Shown here one piece after another: positions 34,814 through 42,028 of a DNA stretch of 64,000 nucleotides. The translations under genes and the position numbers were made by a program. The DNA lies in contig NZ_MDVX01000016.1 in NCBI RefSeq assembly GCF_001719615.1, positions 1 through 64,000 of the forward strand, given 5' to 3'. How positions within the stretch are numbered: the stretch's first letter is position 1; the number at the start of each line of letters is the position of its first letter. The notes beneath the pieces are model-generated. The model saw only the letters and a program-made list of their open reading frames with translations. It did no database searches and was not told the DNA's origin. The DNA is from Neptunicoccus sediminis (GTDB lineage Bacteria > Pseudomonadota > Alphaproteobacteria > Rhodobacterales > Rhodobacteraceae).

Positions 34814-34831
34814 GTCGGGCTTCAGCCCGAC
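34814..34831. repeat. REP-like palindrome
   Basis: The bases GTCGGGCT, a 2-base turn and AGCCCGAC form an 18-base palindrome immediately after the pncA stop, followed by nine C. This sequence is a form of a palindrome seen as a repetitive element in many bacteria. It may reduce pncA mRNA decay or partly terminate it. Confidence 0.5.
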
Positions 34832-34908
34832 ATCTTCCCCCCCCCGACAGGCTGGACAAGCCGCCAAACCCCTGTTCTAACACAATTCGGACAACCGGAG
34901 CCCGAAAT

Positions 34909-36201
34909 ATGGTCGATATTGCCACCCGAGTTTATAACCACAAATGGAAGATCGACCCGATCGTCCGCTCTTTGATCGACACAGATTTCTACAAGCTGCT
35001 GATGTGCCAGTCTGTGTTTCGCAACAAACCGGACGCGCAGGTGACGTTCAGTCTGATCAACCGGACCAAAACCATCCGGCTAGCGGATATTGTGGACGAG
35101 GACGTGCTGCGCGAGCAATTGGATCACGTCCGCTCTTTGCGGTTGTCCCGCGGAGAAAGCACTTGGCTGCGCGGCAATATGTTCTATGGCAAGCGCCAGA
35201 TGTTCCGGTCCGATTTTATGGAGTGGTTCGAAAAGCTGCAACTGCCAGCCTATCACCTTGAGAAAGTTGACGGGCAGTACGAGTTGACCTTTGAAGGGTC
35301 CTGGCCCGAGGTCATGCTCTGGGAAATTGCCGCCCTGTCAATCCTGATGGAACTGCGTTCTCGGGCGGTTCTGAAGGGCATGGGCAAGTTTGAATTGCAG
35401 GTGCTTTATGCCCGCGCCATGACGAAACTTTGGGAAAAGATCGAAAGATTGCGCGAGGTGGAACATCTGAACGTTGCGGATTTCGGCACGCGGCGGCGGC
35501 ATTCCTTTATGTGGCAGGACTGGTGTGTTCAGGCCATGCACGAAGGTCTGGGCGAGCGTTTTAACGGCACCTCCAACTGTCTGATTGCCATGCGCCGAGA
35601 GGTGGAGGCCATCGGGACCAATGCCCATGAATTGCCGATGGTGTATTCCGCGCTGGCCGATAGCGATGCGGAACTGGCACAGGCCCCCTATCAGGTGTTG
35701 GCGGACTGGCAGGAAGAACACGACAGCAACCTGCTGATCATGCTCCCCGACACATACGGGACCGAGGGGTTTCTCGCCCGCGCACCGGAATGGCTTGACC
35801 AGTGGACCGGCATTCGCATTGACAGCGGCGATCCGGCCAAGGGGGCGGAAATGGCGATTAACTGGTGGAAATCCCGTGGACAGGACCCCCGCGAGAAACG
35901 GATTATTTTCTCTGACGGGTTGGATGATCACAAGATTATCGAGCTGGCCCATCAGTTTAACGGTCGCGTGCGTATCGCTTTTGGGTGGGGCACAATGCTG
36001 ACCAACGACTTCCGCGGGCTGGTGCCGGATGATGCGCTCGCCCCGTTTTCGCTAGTGTGCAAAGCCGTTGCAGCCAACGGGCGCCCGACTGTAAAACTGT
36101 CAGACAACCCGCGCAAGGCGATGGGGCCAGCCGATGAAATTGCACGCTACAAACGGGTTTTCGGTGTTGGAGAGCAGACAGAGATGGACGTGATCGTTTA
36201 G
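34909..36201 (+). CDS. pncB: Nicotinate phosphoribosyltransferase
   Basis: A 430-residue enzyme that makes nicotinate mononucleotide from nicotinate and PRPP, the committed step of NAD salvage. It has the PncB N-terminal DTDFYKLLMCQSVF, the mid block ADFGTRRRHSFMWQDW, the histidine-containing active-site pattern GTNAHELPMVYSAL, and the phosphate-binding IRIDSGDPAKGAEM and FGWGTMLTND loops. The ATG at 34909 has a weak ACCGGAG site upstream. It follows pncA, which feeds it. Confidence 0.95.
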   Translation: MVDIATRVYNHKWKIDPIVRSLIDTDFYKLLMCQSVFRNKPDAQVTFSLINRTKTIRLADIVDEDVLREQLDHVRSLRLSRGESTWLRGNMFYGKRQMFRSDFMEWFEKLQLPAYHLEKVDGQYELTFEGSWPEVMLWEIAALSILMELRSRAVLKGMGKFELQVLYARAMTKLWEKIERLREVEHLNVADFGTRRRHSFMWQDWCVQAMHEGLGERFNGTSNCLIAMRREVEAIGTNAHELPMVYSALADSDAELAQAPYQVLADWQEEHDSNLLIMLPDTYGTEGFLARAPEWLDQWTGIRIDSGDPAKGAEMAINWWKSRGQDPREKRIIFSDGLDDHKIIELAHQFNGRVRIAFGWGTMLTNDFRGLVPDDALAPFSLVCKAVAANGRPTVKLSDNPRKAMGPADEIARYKRVFGVGEQTEMDVIV

Positions 36202-36215
36202 CAGCGGGGTCTGAT

Positions 36216-36629
36216 TTACTCCTCCACCTTGCCGCGCAGTTTCTTCACCGCGCCCCGTTGCTTCTTGCCTTCCAGACGACGGCGCTTGCTGCCAAGCGTG
36301 GGACGGGTCTTGATCCGGCGTTTGGGTACTTCGGTGGCTTTGCGCACCAGCTCTGCCAGTTTCTCACGGGCGTCATCGCGGTTCATTTGTTGGCTGCGGT
36401 GGGATTCCGATGTTACGATCACCGCGCCGTCCTTGGTCCAGCGCCGCCCTGCCAGCCGCTTGAGCCGCGCCTTCACAGCGCCTGTCAGATTAGGAGAGCG
36501 TTCCGCCTCAAAGCGCAATTCTACCGCGCTGGAGGTTTTGTTCACATGCTGTCCCCCCGGACCAGAGGCACGGTGAAAGCTTTCTGTGAGTTCCCATTCT
36601 TCAAGAGTTATGCTATCGTTGATGTACAT
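36216..36629 (-). CDS. arfB: Peptidyl-tRNA hydrolase ArfB (ribosome rescue)
   Basis: A 137-residue protein that frees stalled ribosomes independently of tmRNA. The GGQ motif is at residues 25-27 in GPGGQHVNKTSSAVELRF, and the C-terminus is a long basic tail (KRRLEGKKQRGAVKKLRGK) that occupies the mRNA channel, both defining features of ArfB/YaeJ. It starts at 36629. Its 3' end is 14 bases from the pncB stop (convergent). With smpB at 43 kb, the window encodes both rescue routes in part. Confidence 0.95.
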   Translation of the reverse strand: MYINDSITLEEWELTESFHRASGPGGQHVNKTSSAVELRFEAERSPNLTGAVKARLKRLAGRRWTKDGAVIVTSESHRSQQMNRDDAREKLAELVRKATEVPKRRIKTRPTLGSKRRRLEGKKQRGAVKKLRGKVEE

Positions 36630-36783
36630 TGTAACGCCGCGTTGCCCTTCGTTTTGCTACGCATTCGCGCGCGATTTGTTCCATGAAAACACATCACTTT
36701 ATTGATAACAACCGTGTGTGGTCGCAAGGCAGATCCGCTCCTACATGTAATCCATCGCAAGACGGAAACGAAAGGAACGAGAC

Positions 36784-37134
36784 ATGAAAACTCTTATTAC
36801 AACAACAGCAGCCGCAGCAATCATGGCATCCGTAACCGCAGCACATGCCGACAACAATGACAACGAACGTTACGATGCAGTGACACCGGAAACGACCCTG
36901 AATGACACAGGTGTAAAGGTGGATGACAACGCACGTTACGACTCGGTCACGCCGGATCAAAAGCTGAACGATACTGCCGAAAACGTACAGAATAACGAGC
37001 GTTACAAAGCAGTTACGCCGGGTACAGAAGATGAAGATGTGTCCCGCAACTATGGTACAGAATTTGAGCGCCTGAACGGTCGCACCGATGACCACATGAC
37101 ACGCTCCGAATATCTTAAAGAGACACTGCGCTAA
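36784..37134 (+). CDS. Secreted acidic repeat protein, unknown
   Basis: A 116-residue protein with a signal peptide (MKTLITTTAAAAIMASVTAAHA) and a short acidic mature part. It holds three copies of a 22-24-residue repeat: NERYDAVTPETTLNDTG, NARYDSVTPDQKLNDTA and NERYKAVTPGTEDED. The repeat core is N-x-R-Y-x-x-V-T-P. No cysteines in the mature part, and low complexity suggests disorder. A GAAAGGAAC ribosome site precedes the start and a strong terminator follows, so it is a single-gene transcript. I do not recognise the family. Confidence 0.7.
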   Translation: MKTLITTTAAAAIMASVTAAHADNNDNERYDAVTPETTLNDTGVKVDDNARYDSVTPDQKLNDTAENVQNNERYKAVTPGTEDEDVSRNYGTEFERLNGRTDDHMTRSEYLKETLR

Positions 37135-37156
37135 TATTTAGCGATGTTGTGCAAAT

Positions 37157-37185
37157 AGGCCGGTCCCGATGGACCGGCCTTTTTT
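37157..37185 (+). terminator. Terminator of the repeat-protein gene
   Basis: A perfect 10-bp stem (AGGCCGGTCC with GGACCGGCCT) around CGAT is followed by T-run TTTTT. It is a strong rho-independent terminator about 20 bases behind the stop codon. It shares the GGCCGGTCC core with the terminator at 37280-37308. Confidence 0.92.
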
Positions 37186-37194
37186 GTATCTTCG

Positions 37195-37242
37195 GTTATT
37201 TGCCAGCACGCCGACTTCGGCGGTCGCGGTTTGATAGATCAT
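37195..37242 (-). pseudogene. Remnant of a second EF-hand gene 3' end
   Basis: The minus strand reads, in one frame, YQTATAEVGVLANN, nearly the same as the C-terminus of the EF-hand protein (YEAATAEDGVLATN): 10 of 14 residues, and about 30 of 43 bases, with the run GGCGTGCTGGC identical. It then enters the adjacent terminator without a stop. No upstream coding part is seen, so this is a broken fragment, together with a copy of the EF-hand gene's terminator. Confidence 0.5.
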
Positions 37243-37279
37243 CCCATCCTATCAACGCCGTCGTGTCCGGCAACAGACC

Positions 37280-37308
37280 AAAAAGGGCCGGTCCAACCGG
37301 ACCGACCC
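37280..37308 (-). terminator. Terminator of the EF-hand gene
   Basis: On the minus strand, GGGTCGGTCC and GGACCGGCCC form a 10-bp stem (one T.G pair) with loop GGTT, followed by TTTTT. It lies 33 bases after the EF-hand stop. The same GGCCGGTCC core is present in the terminator 100 bases away. Confidence 0.88.
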
Positions 37309-37340
37309 TTTCCGCTGATCATAACGTGGGGTGAGAGAGA

Positions 37341-37583
37341 TCAGTTTGTCGCCAGCACGCCATCCTCGGCTGTGGCAGCTTCGTATTCCGCAGCATCAAT
37401 CGCACCGTCTTCGTTAGTGTCCACTTCGGTAAAGACCGCCGGATCGACACCTTCATGTCCGGCTGTGAATTCTTCCACGCTCAGGGCGCCATCGGCATTG
37501 GTGTCCAGTTCGGCCATATCGGCAGCCTGTGCAAAGGAAGCAGTGGCAAGGATAGCGGCGAAGGTCATTGTCATTTTACGCAT
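37341..37583 (-). CDS. Small secreted EF-hand calcium-binding protein
   Basis: An 80-residue protein with a signal peptide (MRKMTMTFAAILATASFAQA) and two EF-hand loops: DTNADGALSVEEF (27-39) and DTNEDGAIDAAEY (57-69), both with complete Ca-binding residue patterns (D-x-N-x-D-G-x-I/L-x-x-x-E). The mature protein is highly acidic and would bind calcium in the periplasm. The gene faces away from the ECF sigma gene across a 218-base gap that holds a perfect palindrome. It is a single-gene unit with its own terminator. Confidence 0.85.
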   Translation of the reverse strand: MRKMTMTFAAILATASFAQAADMAELDTNADGALSVEEFTAGHEGVDPAVFTEVDTNEDGAIDAAEYEAATAEDGVLATN

Positions 37584-37682
37584 AGGTAACTCCTGTTCGT
37601 TTACTTCAAGAACACACAGTTTGCGTGCTCTACAGACAAGGACGAAATCGGGGGGCGGTTTATTCCATCGCTCAATTCAGGG

Positions 37683-37698
37683 TGGCAGAATTCTGCCA
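37683..37698. promoter_or_regulatory. Perfect 16-bp palindrome (possible operator)
   Basis: TGGCAGAATTCTGCCA lies between the divergent EF-hand and ECF sigma genes, about 100 bases from each start. Perfect dyads of this size in a shared promoter region usually bind a dimeric regulator. No known consensus was recognised. Confidence 0.45.
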
Positions 37699-37800
37699 AG
37701 GCGGACTGGCGGGTTTTGGCCGTGGGCGGGAACCCTCCTAACGACTTTCTAAAAATAAAGCGTAGCTAATAAGGGCAGCAAACCAACCCGGAGCATTCGC

Positions 37801-38265
37801 ATGAATCGCGATAAACTGTTTGACCATCTTGAAGATCTTCTTATCTACGCGCATCATCTGACCCGCAACCGCGATCAGGCCGAAGATCTGGTGCAGGACG
37901 TTGTTTTACACGTTCTAAGCCGTGACACCTGCCTGTCCGATGTAGAGCATCCGCGCCGTTATATGGCGGTTATCCTGCGGAACCTGTTTCTGGACCAGAT
38001 CCGCAAAAAGGGCCGCGCACCGTCTCATGTGCCGATTGACGATCACGACCCCGAGGACGAAAACGCCGATGTCTACGGGGCGCTGGCCTGCGCCCAGACG
38101 CTGGCCGCCATTGGCCGTCTGCCCGAGGAATACCGCACCGTCATGCGGTTGCGCGTGGATGCGGGCCTGTCCTACTCCGCGATGGCAGAACAATTGGAAC
38201 TGCCGATTGGCACGGTTATGTCGCGGATGAGCCGCGCACGATCCAAATTGCGGGAATACTTGTAA
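37801..38265 (+). CDS. ECF-type RNA polymerase sigma factor
   Basis: A 154-residue ECF sigma factor. Region 2 spans about residues 1-70 (HLTRNRDQAEDLVQDVVLHV, RRYMAVILRNLFLDQIRKK) and region 4 is 100-154 (LPEEYRTVMRLRVDAGLSYS, LPIGTVMSRMSRARSKLREY), with the connector DDHDPEDENADV. No anti-sigma gene is adjacent, which is unusual; the neighbours are small secreted proteins. A GGAG site lies before the ATG. Stress or envelope signalling is likely, but no target motif was found. Confidence 0.9.
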   Translation: MNRDKLFDHLEDLLIYAHHLTRNRDQAEDLVQDVVLHVLSRDTCLSDVEHPRRYMAVILRNLFLDQIRKKGRAPSHVPIDDHDPEDENADVYGALACAQTLAAIGRLPEEYRTVMRLRVDAGLSYSAMAEQLELPIGTVMSRMSRARSKLREYL

Positions 38266-38289
38266 ACCCGCCCTCCCCCTGAAACGGAA

Positions 38290-38319
38290 AGAGCCCTGCC
38301 GAAGCACTGGCAGGGCTCT
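38290..38319 (-). terminator. Terminator-like hairpin
   Basis: An 11-bp perfect stem (AGAGCCCTGCC with GGCAGGGCTCT), 8-base loop. The U-rich tail (TTTCCGTTT) is on the minus strand, so it best ends the short 18-codon transcript, while also lying 25 bases behind the ECF sigma stop. Confidence 0.7.
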
Positions 38320-38391
38320 CCTCGAGAGTTGGAGGTGGCAAGCAAGATCGGAAAATCTTGAAACCGGATGTGTGTATAGAAGGGCTGCCCT

Positions 38392-38448
38392 CTAAACGCT
38401 CACCTCGTTTGTAACCTTAACCAGCTGCTCCTGTTTCCCAATAATCAT
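38392..38448 (-). CDS. Candidate 18-residue peptide
   Basis: A 19-codon reading frame encodes MIIGKQEQLVKVTNEVSV. It is preceded by AAAGGAGGTG, a complete match to the anti-Shine-Dalgarno sequence, 3 bases plus before the ATG, the best ribosome site in the window. A hairpin leads it and a terminator follows. No similar peptide is recognised. It could be a leader peptide or a tiny functional protein. The protein-coding status rests on the ribosome site alone. Confidence 0.4.
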   Translation of the reverse strand: MIIGKQEQLVKVTNEVSV

Positions 38449-38474
38449 TGGCACCTCCTTTCTGATTGTTTCAC

Positions 38475-38497
38475 GCGGGGGTTGTTTTCAACCCCGC
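38475..38497 (-). other. Hairpin before the 18-codon gene
   Basis: Arms GCGGGGTTG and CAACCCCGC (9 bp, one bulged G on one side) with a 4-base loop lie 27 bases upstream of the 18-codon ATG. In the minus-strand transcript this would sit in the 5' leader. Confidence 0.5.
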
Positions 38498-38583
38498 AAG
38501 GAAATCGTGCCACGACTTTTGGAAATCACCAAGCATTTTTTGCAGGTCATCCCAGATTTTGTGGGTAAAAGGTTAACTCCTGC

Positions 38584-39213
38584 CTAAATGTTGGCTTTCT
38601 TACCAGACAAAGCAACGACGAGGTAACGAAACGGTATCAGCGCAATCACTGCAAGCGACAGCTTTACCAGCCAGTCTGCAACCCCAAGGCTCACCCAAAG
38701 CGGCGCAACCGGACCAACCCCGAGCATGGGCAACATTTCACCCGCCCAGGACACGTCATTGGCAGGCTCAAGAAAGCTCAGGCTGCCGGCAAAGGCGATG
38801 GTGAAGAACAGCACCGTGTCAAGCGAAGACCCGACCAGCGTAGAGGCCAGCGGCGCCCGCCACCATGCCCCGTCCCGCAGGCGGTTGAACACAAACACAT
38901 CCACCAGTTGCGCGACCAAGAAGCCGGTTCCCGAGGCAATCGCGATCCGCAATGTGACCAGCGGGCCGTATTCCCCGATGATTTGCGTGCCGATGAACGA
39001 ACAGATCACACCCACTGCGAAACCGGCCAGCACCACCTTGCGCGCGGCCTTAGCCCCGTAAATGCGGTTGGTCAGGTCGGTGACAAGAAATGCCAGCGGA
39101 TAGGTAAATGCACCCCAGGTCAGCCAGTTGCCGAACAGGAATTGCACAAGAATATTGGAAGCGACAACAACTGCCGCCATGGCGAGAACGCCAGGAATAA
39201 GGCCACGAGACAT
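38584..39213 (-). CDS. VUT-family queuosine precursor transporter
   Basis: A 209-residue membrane protein of the YhhQ/VUT (COG1738) family, which imports 7-cyano-7-deazaguanine or 7-aminomethyl-7-deazaguanine for queuosine. Hydrophobic segments with VVVASNILVQFLFGNWLTWG at the start, the family signature AFLVTDLTNRIYGAKAARKVV and the later ASTLVGSSLDTVLFFTIAFAG are clear. The start ATG at 39213 follows ACGGAG. The reading frame continues upstream without a stop but the extension is not family-like. The C-terminus is basic. Confidence 0.85.
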   Translation of the reverse strand: MSRGLIPGVLAMAAVVVASNILVQFLFGNWLTWGAFTYPLAFLVTDLTNRIYGAKAARKVVLAGFAVGVICSFIGTQIIGEYGPLVTLRIAIASGTGFLVAQLVDVFVFNRLRDGAWWRAPLASTLVGSSLDTVLFFTIAFAGSLSFLEPANDVSWAGEMLPMLGVGPVAPLWVSLGVADWLVKLSLAVIALIPFRYLVVALSGKKANI

Positions 39214-39401
39214 ATTTTTTCTCCGTTTTGAAAAGGTAGCGGACACTTTTTCCCCGTGTAACGGGGCTGGCGGGGCATACCGCCTTGCTACGGTCTTGGC
39301 AAGGCGCAGTTTGAAATCCTGCCAAAACATGCCCGCAGCCCTTGGCAGAGCCATATGATCCACTATGATAGGGCAACTGTCATCCGCGCTGGGAATACAC
39401 T

Positions 39402-40064
39402 GTGAGCAATTGGACCCTACATTGGCTGGATGCCACCGGCGATTTAAGCGCATGGAAAGACCGGATCTCCGGACAAATCCATGAGGCTTATGCCGGAATG
39501 TCCCCCTTTGTGCGGCCGTCGCAGATGGATGTTCTGATCGAGCGGGGCAATGAAACGGTCGTGCCGGAAACCGGCATGTCCGCCCATGTCAGCCGCGCGA
39601 ACCTTTGCACGCTGATCTTTGATCCTTATAACGAGAATTTTGCAGAAACCCTGACCAACGGGCTGGTGCAGCGGCAAATGGTCAACACCGCCCACCGCGC
39701 GATGCGGGCGGCTGGTCCGGGGTACGGGTTCACCCTTGGCGGCGCGATGGTCAGTGAGGGTCTGGCGGCGCAATTTGTCCGTCTGGTCTTTGACTCGCCG
39801 CGCGAACCTTGGGATTGCGCCTTTGATGACGCGGAACTGGTGCGGCTCTGGCCGGATCAGCGCACGCTGATGTCTCCGAAATTCGATCATGCAGAATGGT
39901 TTTCCGGTGCAGGGGCCCATCCCCGCTGGCTCGGCTACACAATGGGTGCGCGTATCGTCGAGAACTGGCTGCTAAGCGGTGCGGAACTGACGCCGGAGCG
40001 GTTGATCAACGTGCCCGCTCCCAAAGTTCTGAACGCCGTAGCAGCGCAGGCGATGGTGTCTTAG
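39402..40064 (+). CDS. DUF2268-like protein lacking the metalloprotease motif
   Basis: A 220-residue protein that follows the DUF2268 (putative Zn protease) pattern: TLGGAMVSEGLAAQFVRLVF, then PWDCAF, and the end block HPRWLGYTMGARIVENWLL. In active-type members the zinc site HEYHHxxR comes first; here the equal stretch reads NTAHRAMR (residues 93-100), so H and E of the motif are missing. The start codon is GTG at 39402, with a weak ribosome site. It is followed after 150 bases by a TetR gene. It is likely a pseudo-enzyme. Confidence 0.65.
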   Translation: MSNWTLHWLDATGDLSAWKDRISGQIHEAYAGMSPFVRPSQMDVLIERGNETVVPETGMSAHVSRANLCTLIFDPYNENFAETLTNGLVQRQMVNTAHRAMRAAGPGYGFTLGGAMVSEGLAAQFVRLVFDSPREPWDCAFDDAELVRLWPDQRTLMSPKFDHAEWFSGAGAHPRWLGYTMGARIVENWLLSGAELTPERLINVPAPKVLNAVAAQAMVS

Positions 40065-40153
40065 GCCCTTCCCTAAAGCCGACACTGCCAGCCCGATCCG
40101 ATAACGATCTTTTCCGAGATCCAAACGACAGCCCCGACAGAAACGTACAGAAG

Positions 40154-40178
40154 TTTACGGATTGATTGAAGCCGTAAA
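40154..40178. promoter_or_regulatory. Possible TetR operator
   Basis: TTTACGG and CCGTAAA form a 7-bp inverted repeat with 11 bases between, 18 bp centre to centre, 35 bases before the TetR start. This geometry suits a dimeric TetR repressor controlling its own gene. Confidence 0.4.
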
Positions 40179-40213
40179 GTTTTATACGATTATAGTCGAA
40201 AGGCTGGGAATTT

Positions 40214-40819
40214 ATGGAAACCGCCAAGCAAAAAGACCGCCGCCACCGCATCGAAGAAGCCGCTTATGCCGTTCTTGACGAGAAAGGCTATAAAGGCGCG
40301 TCTATGCTGGATATTGCCCGTCGTGCGGGGTGTTCCAATGAAACCCTCTATCGTTGGTATGGCAATAAACAAACCCTATTTGCAAGCCTTGTCACCGCCG
40401 ATGCAACGGCGGCAAAAGCCCGATTAGAGAAATCAATCGAAGAGGATGGCGACACGATAGAAGAGCTTCGCCTGCTTGGACCGCTGTTGCTGGAAAGGGT
40501 CACAGGGCGCCGCGCTACAGTGCTGAACCGTGCAGCGGCGGGCGACGTATATCACACCGGCACGCTGGGCGGAGTGATCAACCAGAGCGGCAAAGACCTG
40601 ATCACACCGCTTGTAGAGCGCCTGGTTCAAGTCGGATTGGATCGCAGGTTGCTGCACCGCAGCAATTCTAGTGAAATTGCAGAGATGTTTCTGACAGTCC
40701 TGATCGCAGACACCCAAATGCAGCGGGTCGTCGGGGCAATGCCGGAATTGACGGAAGCGCAAAAAGAAGACCGCACAGACAGAGCCTGCACGGTCATCCA
40801 GAACCTTTATGGCGCCTAG
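40214..40819 (+). CDS. TetR/AcrR-family regulator
   Basis: A 201-residue regulator. The N-terminal DNA-binding domain (residues 8-55) reads RRHRIEEAAYAVLDEKGYKG, MLDIARRAGCSNETLYRWYG and NKQTLFASLV, the standard TetR helix pattern. The ligand-binding C-terminal part is not distinctive (RRATVLNRAAAGDVYHTG, QMQRVVGAMPELTEA). An inverted repeat lies just upstream. It is convergent with the aminotransferase gene, 4 bases away. Likely self-regulated; the nearest candidate target is the DUF2268-like gene. Confidence 0.9.
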   Translation: METAKQKDRRHRIEEAAYAVLDEKGYKGASMLDIARRAGCSNETLYRWYGNKQTLFASLVTADATAAKARLEKSIEEDGDTIEELRLLGPLLLERVTGRRATVLNRAAAGDVYHTGTLGGVINQSGKDLITPLVERLVQVGLDRRLLHRSNSSEIAEMFLTVLIADTQMQRVVGAMPELTEAQKEDRTDRACTVIQNLYGA

Positions 40820-40822
40820 GGC

Positions 40823-42007
40823 CTAGCCGCCGACAGCGACAACCGCCTTGGCGATTTTCGGAATCGAGGCTTCGGACAATCCGGCCACGTTAAACCGGCT
40901 GTCACCAATCATATAAATCCCGTGATCCTCGCGCAGTTTGACGACCTGTTCCTCTGTCAGCCCCAGACGGGAGAACATGCCGCGGTGTTCTGCGACAAAA
41001 CCGTAGCGGTCGGAACCGGTTTCCGCGCGCAGCGCATCGGCCAGCTTCTTGCGCAGCCCAAGCATGCTGGTGCGCACCTCTTCCAGTTCGGACTCCCAAT
41101 CGGCCCGCAGTTCCGGATCGCTCAGCACCATCGTCACCAGCCGTGCGCCGTGATCCGGCGGGAAGCTGAAATTCAGGCGGTTCAGGCTGGACAACATACC
41201 CTGTGTCAGTCCGGCATTTTCGGAATCCCGCGAAATGGCGATCACCAGACCGCAGCGTTCGCGGTAGATGCCGAAGTTTTTGGAACAGCTTGCCGAGATC
41301 AAAACCTCGGGGCATTTCTCTGCCAGCAACCGAACGCCGTAGGCATCTTTTTGCAGACCGTCACCAAAACCCTGATAGGCGATGTCCACAAAGGGGATCG
41401 CTTCCTTTTCAAGCAACAGATCCGCAACCTGTTGCCATTGCGTGTCATTCAGGTTGGCCCCTGTGGGATTGTGACAACAGCCGTGCAGGATCACAACATC
41501 ACCGGCTTTGGCCTCTGCCAGATCAGCCATCATACCGTCGAAATTCACAGCCCCGGTGTCCGCATCGAAATAGCGGTAGGTGCGCATCGGAATGCCAACG
41601 CCTTTGACCATCGCAGGGTGGTTCGGCCATGTGGGATCGGACATCCAGACCGTCGCATCCGGAGAGGCCACTTTGATCAGTTCCAGAATCTGGCGGATCG
41701 CGCCTGTGCCACCGGGTGCATGGGCAAAGGACAGGCGCTCAGCGCGCACGGAATCCCCGAGCACCAGATCGGCCATCACCTTGTGAAAGGCTCCGTCCCC
41801 GATCAGGGCAGTGTAGCTTTTGGTGGTCTCTGTATCCCACAGCAGCTGCTCGGCCTTTTTTACGGCCCGCATAATCGGCGTGTTGCCGTTGGCGTCTTTG
41901 TAAACGCCGACACCAAGGTCGATTTTTTCCGGGCGCGGATCGGCGCGGAACATGCCGCTGAGCATGATAATCTTGTCAGGCGGTTGCTGTGTCAGGTTTT
42001 CGAGCAT
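40823..42007 (-). CDS. Aromatic amino acid aminotransferase
   Basis: A 394-residue PLP enzyme of fold type I (TyrB/AspC group). The PLP lysine is K243 in SASCSKNFGIYRERCG; the aromatic-type set GGTGAIRQ, WMSDPTWPNHPAM, HGCCHNPTGANL and FVDIAYQGFG is complete. It would transfer the amino group between aromatic or dicarboxylic amino acids and 2-oxoglutarate. It lies 21 bases behind the sulfurtransferase gene on the same strand, so the two are probably one unit (aspartate transamination and mercaptopyruvate/cysteine routes). Confidence 0.92.
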   Translation of the reverse strand: MLENLTQQPPDKIIMLSGMFRADPRPEKIDLGVGVYKDANGNTPIMRAVKKAEQLLWDTETTKSYTALIGDGAFHKVMADLVLGDSVRAERLSFAHAPGGTGAIRQILELIKVASPDATVWMSDPTWPNHPAMVKGVGIPMRTYRYFDADTGAVNFDGMMADLAEAKAGDVVILHGCCHNPTGANLNDTQWQQVADLLLEKEAIPFVDIAYQGFGDGLQKDAYGVRLLAEKCPEVLISASCSKNFGIYRERCGLVIAISRDSENAGLTQGMLSSLNRLNFSFPPDHGARLVTMVLSDPELRADWESELEEVRTSMLGLRKKLADALRAETGSDRYGFVAEHRGMFSRLGLTEEQVVKLREDHGIYMIGDSRFNVAGLSEASIPKIAKAVVAVGG

Positions 42008-42028
42008 CGTCGTATCCTTAATCGGGCC

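Larger units (their letters stand above)
38266..38583. other. 318-base gap between ECF sigma and VUT genes
   Basis: This gap holds, on the minus strand from right to left, a tandem GATTTCC direct repeat (38500-38527, 21 bases apart), a hairpin (38475-38497, arms GCGGGGTTG with one bulged base), a strong ribosome site, an 18-codon reading frame (38392-38448), a small hairpin (38343-38360) and a terminator-like hairpin (38290-38319). Together these look like one short transcript rather than empty spacer. Confidence 0.45.

Noticed and set aside
38495-38513. Sigma-54-like promoter on the minus strand (TGGCACG and TTGC)
   Set aside because: The spacing between the two blocks is 6 bases; the sigma-54 consensus needs 4.
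39214-39401. A preQ1 riboswitch upstream of the VUT transporter gene (hairpin CCCCG-TTACA-CGGGG followed by AAAAAG)
   Set aside because: The loop is only 5 bases and lacks the conserved preQ1-I loop and pseudoknot partner. The stretch is also in frame with the gene.
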